Shown in pieces: positions 56,232 to 64,000 of a stretch of 64,000 nucleotides of DNA. Location: NCBI GenBank assembly GCA_023428135.1, contig JAEYZG010000043.1, positions 1-64,000 on the forward strand, read 5' to 3'. This DNA is from Bacteroidota bacterium. Its GTDB lineage: Bacteria; Bacteroidota; Bacteroidia; Cytophagales; Cytophagaceae. The position numbers were made by a program, and so were the translations under genes. The notes below the pieces were generated by a model that did not search any database, had not been told where the DNA came from, and was given only the letters and a program-made list of their open reading frames with translations. Every line of letters starts with the position of its first letter. Within the stretch, counting starts at the first letter, position 1.

Positions 56232-57542
56232 TTATTCCTTAATAATTTTTTCGGTATATATTTTACCTGAGGAAGTAGTAGATTTCAGAATGTACATTCC
56301 TGCGGGCAAGTCCTTAATAGAGATGCTTCCTTTGCCTGCATCTATCGTTCCGGAAAATACCGGATTGTTCTGCATGTTAATGATTGAGATTTCCATCGTT
56401 TCATGGCTGGGATTTTCAATATTCAAAACATCCCTTCCTGGATTCGGATAAGAAAAGTGCGATGTTGAAATGTCGGTTGCAAGCTTCTCTTTAATACCGG
56501 TTATTATATCGACAAATGCAGAGTAAAGTATTAATGTTTTTACAATTTCGTCTTCACCATTTACGTTATAAGCCTCTCTTTCTGATTGGATCAGTTCGTC
56601 GATATCATTATAAGTATTGAGATATTTATAATATTGTATTTCTATCAATTGATTATTAATCCATGCTTCGTAAATGTAGCCTGCATCCGCACCTTTTTCA
56701 TCTACCAGCGATGTCTGTTTACTTATATTGTCCCCATCAATAGTTTGAATGATTTCAGTCAAATTTCCAGCTGCGTCTTTTGTTATAGTTGACTTTGTCA
56801 AATCAATCCATTGGTCTTCTTCTAACTGGGCATAAATACCAACCTGTACTCCTGATTCATCCGTCGAAAGGGTTACCCTGTAAGTGTTATCATCAATGGT
56901 GTTTTTATATTCTATAAATGTTCCGGAAGTGAATTCATAATCTTTGTAATCTGCCCAGACCAAATTATATCCTTCTGAAGATTTTATCCACTGGTCATTG
57001 ATCCAATCGTATGTTACATAACTATCCGGATATAGGAGGGAAGGAGATGAATAGGATATTTCAGTTTGAGTTTCGTTTATCCATTCTTTAGTATCCGGCG
57101 CATAAACCTGGCTCAGATATTTTACAAGTTTATTTTGGTTGTCATAGAAGAATGTATCTCTGGATTCAGGAATTAAATCATTGGCTTCAAAGTCCCTAAC
57201 ATAACTGATAGTGGAGATTTCTCTTCCATTTGTCTCATCATATTTGCTGATTGTCTTGGAAAGGGTATCTAATGTCGGTAAAAGAGCAACATTAAGTGTT
57301 ACATCTCCCAGAGCATTGTATTCATATCTGTATATAACTGTTAATTCAGGTTTTCCACTTTCATTGTATAGGTAGTGCATTTCCCTGGTTGGCAGATGTA
57401 ATACTTTTTCTGCAGCTCTGGCCAGAGCTCTTTTGATTTTTTTAGTAGGAGCATCGTTAGATGCAACGGCTTTTGTATTCTCTGCAGAAAAACCTGCTAG
57501 AACAACTAAAAGTAATAATGACTTTAATAGAATTTTTTTCAT
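56232..57542 (-). CDS. Secreted protein with T9SS sorting domain
   Basis: A signal peptide (MKKILLKSLLLLVVLAGFSA) is followed by about 330 residues of beta-rich sequence with YD-like short repeats (YRYEYNALGDVTLNVALLPT; FYDNQNKLVKYLSQVY; DAAGNLTEIIQTIDGDN). The last ~75 residues are a T9SS type A sorting domain (FSYPNPGRDVLNIENPSHE; MEISIINMQNNPVFSG; LPAGMYILKS; EKIIKE). It should be secreted by the T9SS and stay on, or leave, the cell surface. The binding target is unknown. It is monocistronic. Confidence 0.9.
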   Translation of the reverse strand: MKKILLKSLLLLVVLAGFSAENTKAVASNDAPTKKIKRALARAAEKVLHLPTREMHYLYNESGKPELTVIYRYEYNALGDVTLNVALLPTLDTLSKTISKYDETNGREISTISYVRDFEANDLIPESRDTFFYDNQNKLVKYLSQVYAPDTKEWINETQTEISYSSPSLLYPDSYVTYDWINDQWIKSSEGYNLVWADYKDYEFTSGTFIEYKNTIDDNTYRVTLSTDESGVQVGIYAQLEEDQWIDLTKSTITKDAAGNLTEIIQTIDGDNISKQTSLVDEKGADAGYIYEAWINNQLIEIQYYKYLNTYNDIDELIQSEREAYNVNGEDEIVKTLILYSAFVDIITGIKEKLATDISTSHFSYPNPGRDVLNIENPSHETMEISIINMQNNPVFSGTIDAGKGSISIKDLPAGMYILKSTTSSGKIYTEKIIKE

Positions 57543-57719
57543 GTTGTTGAATCAGATTAAAAATGATTTTAAAAATTTGTTTAAAAATACTGTTTTTTCA
57601 GGAGTAAAAAAATGCGGGTTCTGTTCCTTTTAAAACTGTTCACTGTTTCTGTTCACTGTTACGGTATCTTATCCAATCAGTTTCCTATCTTTGTTTTAAG
57701 AATTAAAGATTATAAGCAG

Positions 57720-58619
57720 ATGTTGATCCTTTTTTGTAATAATTTCATTGACCAGAAGCAAGTTGATCCTGATTTTGAAAATGAATATTCTGCTGCAGTA
57801 AAAGCAGGATTAATAACAGCATTAATAAGGTTTGAAGCATTAAAGAATGAAAAGGATGTTAATAAATCATTAAGGTTAGTTGAGACACAACCAGAATCTA
57901 CAAAAGCAATATATAGGGGGTGGATGCTTCCTCCATCTGATTATGATATATTTTACCATGCTTTAAAAGAAAAGAATATTGAACTTATCAATTCTCCGGA
58001 ACAATATACCTCTTGTCATTATTTACCCAATTCTTATAAATGGATTGAAGGATATACTCCAAGGTCAATCTGGACAAATGTTTCAAGTGACTTCAAAATT
58101 GATGATGTGCTTCCAATAATATCCAATGAATTTGGGACAGATCCGATAGTTGTAAAAGATTTTGTGAAGTCTAACAAGCATAGTTGGAAGGAATCTTGTT
58201 ATATACCTGATGCTTCAGATCGTGAGCAGGCAAGGAAAGTAATTACAAACTTTATGAGATTTCAGGGAAAGGACTTAAATGAAGGACTTGTATTTAGAAA
58301 GTTTGAAGATCTTGAATTTCTGACAGAGCACTCAAAGAGCGGTATGCCTCTTACCAAAGAGTATAGGTTGTTCTTCTTAAGAGGTAATTTAATAGGTGTG
58401 TTTAATTACTGGGATGAAGGTGATTATCAACATGAACAGCCACCATTGGATATGTTTATTTCTATCGCAAAAAACATTGATAGCAATTTTTTTACCATGG
58501 ATATGTCAAAGAAGAAAGATGGATCATGGATTATTATGGAGCTTGGTGACGGGCAGGTATCGGGGTTGCCTGATAATGCGGATGTGATTGAATATTATGA
58601 AAGGCTGGGGAATAGGTAA
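57720..58619 (+). CDS. R2K-type ATP-grasp domain protein
   Basis: The better start is ATG at 57720 (MLILFCNNFIDQKQVDPDFE); an ATG at 57612 extends the frame with a hydrophobic leader that is not family-like. The 299-residue protein resembles the R2K-clade ATP-grasp family (DUF4343): AIYRGWMLPPSDYDIFYHAL, DPIVVKDFVKSNKHSWKESC, NEGLVFRKFEDLEFL, LTKEYRLFFLRGNLIGVFNY, and SWIIMELGDGQVSGLPDN, carrying the Arg and Lys positions for ATP and the terminal Glu-x-Gly-Asp-Gly metal site. Such enzymes form amide-type bonds; the substrate is unknown. A decayed copy of its 3' end lies at 59356-59475. Confidence 0.8.
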   Translation: MLILFCNNFIDQKQVDPDFENEYSAAVKAGLITALIRFEALKNEKDVNKSLRLVETQPESTKAIYRGWMLPPSDYDIFYHALKEKNIELINSPEQYTSCHYLPNSYKWIEGYTPRSIWTNVSSDFKIDDVLPIISNEFGTDPIVVKDFVKSNKHSWKESCYIPDASDREQARKVITNFMRFQGKDLNEGLVFRKFEDLEFLTEHSKSGMPLTKEYRLFFLRGNLIGVFNYWDEGDYQHEQPPLDMFISIAKNIDSNFFTMDMSKKKDGSWIIMELGDGQVSGLPDNADVIEYYERLGNR

Positions 58620-58785
58620 ATGCAAGGGAAGGTTATTGGGTTGTTATACATTTTCTTTAAGTTTGATTATGTTGTGCCTAGGTTTATGGTAGCCCTTACC
58701 TAGCAAAAATGGAGAGACAACATACTTCTTTTTTTATTTTTATATGATTAATAAGATAATTTAAAGCTATATATTTATTTATACT

Positions 58786-59319
58786 ATGACAATTAGAACA
58801 TTCTGGACGATCCTTATAAAAATTTTAGGGATTTGGCTTTTAATTAATTGTGTAACTGTGATCCCTCAATTCATTGCGAATCTCTTTATCCCGAGATCGG
58901 GTGATGTGGAGTTTGTTGAGAATCTCGGCATTTTATTGATGGTGGTTGGTGTTTATATATACATACTTCGGCTCTTTATTTTTAAGTCTTCCTGGCTCAT
59001 TGATAAATTACATCTGGACAGAGGATTTACAGAAGAAAAGTTTGATACTAAAATAAATTCATCTGCAGTATTAACAATTGCAACTATAGTAATTGGAGGA
59101 GTACTTTTCGCAGATAGCCTGCCTCAACTATGTCATCAGATCTTCGCCCTTCTTAAACAGAAGGGGGTATTAGGAGAAAGCCCAGATTCCAGTTGGATAA
59201 TATATTATTTAGTGAAAACCATTTTAGGGTATTGGCTTATGACCAATAGCAGATCCGTCGTGACATTTATAGTCAAACAAAGCGCAAACAAGATCGAGGG
59301 GGAATCCGGAGAAGTTTGA
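58786..59319 (+). CDS. Membrane protein of unknown function
   Basis: The 177-residue protein has four predicted membrane segments (for example IKILGIWLLINCVTVIPQFI, LGILLMVVGVYIYILRLFIF and AVLTIATIVIGGVLFADSLP) in two pairs of similar spacing, each pair followed by a polar loop. The pattern TIxxKILGxWLL...TKTILGYWLM repeats in both halves, suggesting an internal duplication. No family is recognised. It sits between the ATP-grasp gene and the decayed copy of its 3' end. Confidence 0.6.
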   Translation: MTIRTFWTILIKILGIWLLINCVTVIPQFIANLFIPRSGDVEFVENLGILLMVVGVYIYILRLFIFKSSWLIDKLHLDRGFTEEKFDTKINSSAVLTIATIVIGGVLFADSLPQLCHQIFALLKQKGVLGESPDSSWIIYYLVKTILGYWLMTNSRSVVTFIVKQSANKIEGESGEV

Positions 59320-59355
59320 TAGCTGCTTCACTGCTCGACTGCTTTCATTTATTCC

Positions 59356-59475
59356 TTTACAATGGATATGGCCAAAAAGAGATATGGATAGTTATGGATC
59401 TAGGAGGCGGGTAGGTGTCGGAGGTGCCTGATAATGTGAGTGTTATTGAATTGTTGATAGGCTGGATAATGTGTA
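59356..59475 (+). pseudogene. Decayed copy of the 3' end of the ATP-grasp gene
   Basis: The stretch aligns base by base with 58491-58619: TTTACAATGGATATG against TTTACCATGGATATG, GGATAGTTATGGATC against GGATTATTATGGAGC, GTGCCTGATAATG against TTGCCTGATAATG, and AGGCTGGATAATG against AGGCTGGGGAATA. Several stops and indels make it non-coding. The copy covers about the last 43 codons only, so a partial duplication around the membrane protein gene (58786-59319) is the likely origin. Confidence 0.8.
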
Positions 59476-59538
59476 GGATTTTCGGAAATAGCGATGCAAT
59501 GGCAATTCTTGGAAATCCTCGCTGCAAGCAAGGACTAT
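59476..59538. repeat. Dispersed two-hairpin repeat, copy 2
   Basis: It is a diverged copy of 56096-56157: AGGATTTTCGGAAATAGCGA, then GGCAATTC, then CCTCGCTGCAAGCAAGGACT. Differences disturb the pairing slightly. It abuts the ATP-grasp fragment. Confidence 0.7.
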
Positions 59539-59556
59539 AAAATCCATGGATGTTCA

Positions 59557-59607
59557 TTGATGCCATCGCTTTAAGCGATGGCATCAATCAGATCTGGCAA
59601 GTTTAAG
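59557..59607. repeat. Dispersed hairpin repeat, copy 2
   Basis: TTGATGCCATCGCTT and AAGCGATGGCATCAA form a perfect 15-bp stem with no real loop, followed by TCAGATCTGGCAAGTTTAAG. It shares the stem ends and tail with 30157-30204 (TTGATGCCA ... TGGCATCAATCAGATC). Confidence 0.65.
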
Positions 59608-59685
59608 AACATCTCTTTCAAATTAGGGATATCAAAATAATAGGTCAACGATTACCGTCAGCCTTCTTATAAATCATGACCCTAG

Positions 59686-61350
59686 TCATTTCTGAACATA
59701 TTGCGCAGCTTTCCTATACTTAACTTCGCGCGTGCCAAATAAATCCAGGTCAAACGGACAAGTATCTTCTCCAAGCTCATCTCTTATCAGGGCGTGTAAC
59801 TTACCTAACATTTTCTTTACAACTTCAGAGTTGAATAAAGGGTGATCAGGATGGGCAATGTTTTCCATCTCTCCAGGATCGTTTACCAGATCATGCAGTG
59901 TAACATCACCGGTAGCGTATAACTCTTCTATAGTCCAAGGATTCCCATATTCCTCAGGACTGAACCAGCGCACCAGTTTGTATTGACCATCGACCACTGC
60001 ACGAAAGAATGTTCGCTTGCGAAAATCCGGTGCACCATATTTTTCTCCGGTGTACTTCATGTATTCCTTACGGTCTGCAGAGGCAGGAAGATCTGTAAGC
60101 TCTCTTAGGGCACCAGTCAGTGACCATTCGTGATCAAGAGAGTGTAATCCATCCCATGCAAATAAAGCCCCGCCTCCTGGCGTTTCTGCACTTCCCCGCG
60201 GACCTGGTTGATCCGGATGAAGTATTGCATTCTTCAGACTACGTCCTTTGAGATGAGGGTAATGCTGCTTAATTTCTTCTTCACTGAGTCCTGCAAAATC
60301 CAGTAGTGTAGGAGCGAGGTCTAGCAGGGAGCCTACAGCTTTGGTACGTTTTCCCTGCGGGCCTCCGGGAGCACAAACTGTCAGGTTTACTACAGCTGCT
60401 TCATCAAAGTGGATGGCTCCCTTCTGAGTCATTCTGTGGGCTCCATTCATCTCTCCATGGTCACATGTAAAAAATACGATAGTATTCTCCCATAAATTCT
60501 GGCGATCCATTGCTTCAAGGATTTTCAGGAATTGGGCATCAACAAGGCGCATTGCATTGACCAGGTAATTTCGGCGTATGAGCCATAGGTCATCACGATT
60601 ATCGGGAAGACTGCCGTAGTTTTTATCTGTAAATTCTTTGTATACCTGTATAGCATCAGGTTGATATTTATAATCGTCTGCAAAATTTTCCGGCATAGAG
60701 ATATCCCATTTCTTTTCAAACCATCCCAGCTTTTGAACCTGAGTTTGCTTTCCGACCATATACCCATTAGGATGTGGAGCTTCAATAGGATCGGTTTGCA
60801 GATACATGATGTCATGAGGGTTCACAAGGCTGCTGATTAACAACCATGGCTTATCCAGTTGTGTGGCTTTGTTTTCAAGCCAGTCAACGGTTTCGAATGC
60901 TGCAGCTCCATCATACAGTTCCCCCTGCAGAGGAGTGCCGAACATTTCTCCCCATTGCTGCAGGTCAGAGAAACCATATCGTTCAAGGGCATCTTCATGA
61001 TGAGGTAATTCCGACAGATGCCATTTCCCTTTGAAGGCAGTATAATAGCCCTGATTACGAAGCATGTGACCAATAGTCGGTATCTCTCCGGACAATTCAT
61101 TGATCCAGGCAAAGTTTGTATTATCCCATAAACCTGTGTTTTTCGCATGAACACCTGTCCACATAGAGGAGCGTGAAGCTGTGCAGATAGGTACGGTGCA
61201 ATATTGACGGTCAAAGCTTACCCCCTGTGCTTCGAGTCTGCGCATAGCAGGGAAAGGAACATTGTCAGGTACTTTCATATGTGTCTGCCATTGATCCATG
61301 CAGAGGATAAGGATATTGGGACGTTGTTTATTGCTATTCTGATTTTCCAT
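59686..61350 (-). CDS. Sulfatase, arylsulfatase/choline-sulfatase type
   Basis: The 554-residue protein has the sulfatase pattern: RPNILILCMDQ metal-binding start, and the formylglycine signature Cys56-Thr-Ala-Ser-Arg60 (VPICTASRSSMW), which needs conversion of Cys56 by a maturase. GKWHL, FFTCDHGEMNGAHRMTQKG and an acidic C-terminal domain follow. No signal peptide is visible, so it acts in the cytoplasm. It hydrolyses a sulfate ester; the substrate cannot be read from the sequence. It lies 74 bp downstream of the BASS transporter gene on the same strand and is probably cotranscribed with it, suggesting uptake followed by desulfation. Confidence 0.9.
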   Translation of the reverse strand: MENQNSNKQRPNILILCMDQWQTHMKVPDNVPFPAMRRLEAQGVSFDRQYCTVPICTASRSSMWTGVHAKNTGLWDNTNFAWINELSGEIPTIGHMLRNQGYYTAFKGKWHLSELPHHEDALERYGFSDLQQWGEMFGTPLQGELYDGAAAFETVDWLENKATQLDKPWLLISSLVNPHDIMYLQTDPIEAPHPNGYMVGKQTQVQKLGWFEKKWDISMPENFADDYKYQPDAIQVYKEFTDKNYGSLPDNRDDLWLIRRNYLVNAMRLVDAQFLKILEAMDRQNLWENTIVFFTCDHGEMNGAHRMTQKGAIHFDEAAVVNLTVCAPGGPQGKRTKAVGSLLDLAPTLLDFAGLSEEEIKQHYPHLKGRSLKNAILHPDQPGPRGSAETPGGGALFAWDGLHSLDHEWSLTGALRELTDLPASADRKEYMKYTGEKYGAPDFRKRTFFRAVVDGQYKLVRWFSPEEYGNPWTIEELYATGDVTLHDLVNDPGEMENIAHPDHPLFNSEVVKKMLGKLHALIRDELGEDTCPFDLDLFGTREVKYRKAAQYVQK

Positions 61351-61424
61351 ATTTGTCTGTATCAGTATATAGTATCCGTTTCATAATATAAAAGTACTTT
61401 GAGAATCAGGATTCGATTGTATTT

Positions 61425-62264
61425 TTATTTCTCTTGCCTTCGTAAGAGTTTCGCTATAGGAAAAAGAAGGATCAATGCCAATAGAGAGGAGAGTATAACT
61501 GCTATAAGCGTTTTCCGATCATCAAATCCCTGGGTGGCAACAACAGTAGCAGCAGAAATATTACGCTGAGCTGTCCCTAATGCCAGGACATGTTTTGCCG
61601 CAATGCCAGGGCCACCAAGCAGGAAGCCAATACCCAAGGCTCCAATAATCAATATTGCAGCTGCTAATATGATACCTTCTCCAAGTATTCCTAAAATGGC
61701 TTTATAGTATACAATAAATGTTATCACAAAAAGAAGTACTAAAGCTATGCTTGATAATTTGGCAAGAATAGGCTGCAAAAGATTAGTCCATTTCGGAATA
61801 TAGGCGTGGAGAAAGAATCCTAAAGCAAGAGGAACAAGCATTGTCAGCACAAGAGGGGTAGCGATAGCCATTGGGTTTATCTTAGCTTCAGGAACTTCTA
61901 TAGGTACTACCAATGGCATATATACAATTGTGAGCGGTAAAAGGAGGGCTAATAGAGATGTACTGAGGGCAACATCAGTTCCAGCAGCAATTGTAAGCTT
62001 AATCAGAAAGGGTGCACCTGCAGCACATGCAATCAGAATCAATCCTATCTCAACAGGTCTTTCCATATGAAAGATATGAATGAGGAGATAACCAAGTATT
62101 GGCACCAATACAAAATTTGCAATAAGAGCTTTGGCAACTTCAGGTATATTTCTCAGAGGAGCTATGATTTCATGAATCTTATAACTGAACCCGACGGAGA
62201 GCATGCTTGAAGCAGCAAAGAACAGAACTATAATATTTAACAGATTCGAAAGTGTTTCAAGCAT
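61425..62264 (-). CDS. BASS-family (bile acid:sodium symporter-like) transporter
   Basis: The 279-residue inner-membrane protein has about nine to ten hydrophobic segments. Recognisable BASS/SBF features are NFVLVPILGYLLIHIF, EIGLILIACAAGAPFLIKLT and LALGTAQRNISAATVVATQG, the last marking the crossover region of this fold. BASS proteins carry organic anions (bile acids, sulfates, organic acids) with Na. It lies upstream of the sulfatase on the same strand, so a sulfated organic anion is a sensible guess for the cargo. Confidence 0.85.
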   Translation of the reverse strand: MLETLSNLLNIIVLFFAASSMLSVGFSYKIHEIIAPLRNIPEVAKALIANFVLVPILGYLLIHIFHMERPVEIGLILIACAAGAPFLIKLTIAAGTDVALSTSLLALLLPLTIVYMPLVVPIEVPEAKINPMAIATPLVLTMLVPLALGFFLHAYIPKWTNLLQPILAKLSSIALVLLFVITFIVYYKAILGILGEGIILAAAILIIGALGIGFLLGGPGIAAKHVLALGTAQRNISAATVVATQGFDDRKTLIAVILSSLLALILLFPIAKLLRRQEK

Positions 62265-62417
62265 AAGGCAAGGGTTTTTGTTTGATAGAGCCGTGATAAG
62301 TAATTTTCTTTACAAGGATAGTCTTATCGTTATTCAACCTGATGGATTAGCTGTTGTTTATTCTATTAGGGATATTTTAATTAACATCATTCTGCGTTTC
62401 CTGTTGTGCTCTAAAAA

Positions 62418-63266
62418 ATGTTCATGAAAGTGATTTATTTCTTTGTTATTATAACTTTTTTATTTACCTGTTTAAATGCTTATTCACAAACCGCATCTGA
62501 TACGATTCCTGATATTACCAAACCTGCCAATGAGCTGGAACTTGCTAATACACTTCAGAATCCCATAGCACACCTTATTAATCTTCAGTATCAGAATAAT
62601 TTCGAATTTAGAGTAGGGCGACAAAATGCATTCAGATATACTTTAAACTTTCAGCCATTAATCCCTTTTCACCTGGGAGAGAAATGGAGTATCATTACGA
62701 GATCCATTATACCTGTAATATCCCAGATAGGAATGTCAAGCCCTACGGGCAAGACAGGCCTATCTGATTTTGTATTGAATACCTATCTTTCACCGAAAAA
62801 CATTCCATTTGTCCTGGGTGTAGGTCCATCTATACAGTTTCCTGTTGCATCAAGTTCAGCCTTTGGTGCAGGGAAATGGGCAGGAGGGGTAACAATAGCT
62901 TTGCTTAAACAATTTGGATCTTTTAGAATAGCAGCTGTTCCGCATCATCTCTGGTCCAGTAAAGACGGTTCCGCTGAAAAGAAAATTAACTTTACCTTCA
63001 TTCGATCTTATATCACCTATCTTAATAAATCCAGAACGACATAGGGTGTTTTTCAGAGGTTATAAGAGACTGGAGTGCCGGAACCTGGAATGTTGGTCTT
63101 ACACCAACCATAGGACAACTAACCAAATTGGTGAATCAATATGTAGATCTTAGTATAGGATAAATATTATGTAGTTGCTCCTGAACAGGCCCCTCAATGG
63201 GGTATTAGGGTTACGGTGATAGAGGTTATACCAACCAAAGCACTTAGTAAAATGATGGATAAATAA
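62418..63266 (+). pseudogene. Outer-membrane transporter-like protein broken by frameshifts
   Basis: A signal peptide (MKVIYFFVIITFLFTCLNAYSQ, ATG 62424 likely) and a beta-rich body follow (IAHLINLQYQNNFEFRVGRQ; SIITRSIIPVISQIGMSSPT; GLSDFVLNTYLSPKN; VPHHLWSS). The continuous frame ends at 63044 just after INFTFIRSYITYLNKS. Other frames continue the family sequence: DWSAGTWNVGLTPTIGQLTK near 63070-63130, then YYVVAPEQAPQWGIRVTVIE to a stop at 63264-63266. At least two frameshifts or small deletions separate these pieces. It is a member of the common Bacteroidota porin-like 'transporter' family, inactivated late in its evolution. Confidence 0.75.
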
Positions 63267-63339
63267 TTTAAAGTGTATTATTTTTTCTCTTGTAGGGATA
63301 TAATTGGCAAAGCTTACATGGAATAGACTTAATAATTTA

Positions 63340-63374
63340 AAATCCCGGAACGACTAACCGTCCGGGATTTTTTT
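63340..63374. terminator. Strong hairpin terminator
   Basis: AAATCCCGGA (63340-63349) and TCCGGGATTT (63361-63370) form a 10-bp stem around CGACTAACCG, with a T-run following on the plus strand and A-rich sequence before it. It lies between the broken transporter and the convergent gene at 63373. Confidence 0.88.
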
Positions 63375-63909
63375 ACATATTGTAATTTTGCAAGGCCTTC
63401 TTTACTGATTTACCTTCATCAAATATTCTGCCTCTGAACAAGAAAAGTCCTATTGCAGAAACTGCAGCTATATTAACAGCTATCATGCCAATAGCAGCTT
63501 TTCTGTTATATTTCCACATGGCATTGAAGCCTTTTTCCGCATAAATATTAGGGACTTTTCCCTTTTTCAGATCGTCAATGATTCCTTCCACAACATTCAC
63601 ACGATCGGCGATAAGCAAAGGTAACCAGTGACTGAACTGTCCTTCACTATTCTTATATGCATATCGGCGAATCGCTCCGCTTAGACCTTTGGGAGGTACA
63701 GATGTTCCGAATACTGCACTTAAGTTTGGTCTTTCTGTTGATTTTAAAATTTCCACAGTTTCAGGCTGCTGTACAGATCTTTCCCAGGTATAACCGTTTT
63801 GTTCTTCGTCAGTACGGTTAGGCTTCATAGGATAGGTGGGGTCGTTCTCCGGGTCCGCATCTATTCCCCAGTCTTTAATATCAGGTATTCCTTTTGCTAT
63901 TTTTTCCAT
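63373..63909 (-). CDS. Conserved Bacteroidota membrane protein of unknown function
   Basis: The 178-residue protein has a polar N-terminal part with acidic and Pro-rich stretches (GIDADPENDPTYPMKPNRTD; LSAVFGTSVPPKGLSGAIRR), then SHWLPLLIADRVNVVEGIID, and one membrane segment near the C-terminus (IGMIAVNIAAVSAIGLFLF). It resembles a widely conserved Bacteroidota family without known function. It ends right at the terminator at 63340-63374. Confidence 0.7.
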   Translation of the reverse strand: MEKIAKGIPDIKDWGIDADPENDPTYPMKPNRTDEEQNGYTWERSVQQPETVEILKSTERPNLSAVFGTSVPPKGLSGAIRRYAYKNSEGQFSHWLPLLIADRVNVVEGIIDDLKKGKVPNIYAEKGFNAMWKYNRKAAIGMIAVNIAAVSAIGLFLFRGRIFDEGKSVKKALQNYNM

Positions 63910-64000
63910 ATGAATATCTTTTATTCTTTTACTGTAGGTGGAATTAGAATTGGTTTGATACAGTTATCCAGTTTGTCCGAAAAGATCCTGTATGCGTCCG

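Larger units (their letters stand above)
59320..59685. other. Gap holding a gene fragment and two dispersed repeats
   Basis: No intact gene is present. The gap contains the decayed ATP-grasp fragment (59356-59475), the two-hairpin repeat (59476-59538) and the hairpin repeat (59557-59607), stacked end to end. Confidence 0.7.

Overview
The window looks like a chromosomal segment of an AT-rich Bacteroidota, most likely order Cytophagales (Cytophaga/Sporocytophaga-like). The signs are a C-terminal type IX secretion (T9SS) sorting domain on two proteins, SprB-type repeats, a TANFOR-type protein, a Bacteroidota-type 287-residue RpoD-like sigma factor, short A-rich leaders before start codons, and many PAS/GAF/receiver kinases. 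No rRNA, tRNA, CRISPR array or intact transposase was seen. The genus is an inference.

Layout. (1) 1-1.3 kb: tandem repeats resembling an IS21-type end, a truncated gene, a frameshifted cyclic-phosphate-processing receiver gene and an XRE regulator with a possible operator. (2) 1.8-23.4 kb: a large cell-surface locus. A beta-barrel protein, a TANFOR/fibronectin protein and an 1139-residue secreted protein ending in an HExxH domain are packed with gaps of 1 and 4 bp. A small acidic candidate immunity gene follows 2 bp later, then a graveyard of small gene fragments, a membrane protein and two lipoproteins. A 1456-residue surface protein, a multi-FN3 protein and a SprB-repeat T9SS cargo complete it. 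I read the middle as a polymorphic toxin/immunity island lodged in a TANFOR surface cluster; this is the best candidate for a poorly described system.

(3) 23.4-32.8 kb: gene remnants, a polytopic membrane protein with a start-proximal frameshift, an APC permease, a short-chain dehydrogenase, a LuxR-type regulator, a cold-shock protein, an RpoD-like sigma factor and a STAS-like protein. (4) 32.8-36 kb: an alpha-oxoamine-synthase (AOS) fold enzyme fused to an acyltransferase-like domain, with ten A residues after the start codon that put the start out of frame. (5) 36.3-41.8 kb: a complete three-gene heavy-metal RND efflux operon.

(6) 41.9-53.9 kb: signalling: a PAS/GAF protein with a histidine-kinase dimerisation domain but no ATPase domain, lipoprotein and OmpA/cytochrome c genes, then CheR, a hybrid kinase with three receivers, and two receiver-kinases. 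(7) 54-64 kb: a small outer-membrane protein, CapA-like phosphoesterase, a T9SS cargo protein, an R2K-type ATP-grasp gene with a decayed copy of its 3' end, a sulfatase downstream of a BASS-family transporter, a frameshifted outer-membrane gene and a conserved membrane protein. Dispersed hairpin repeats sit in several intergenic gaps, and decayed gene pieces are frequent, so this is a genome with active local duplication and decay.
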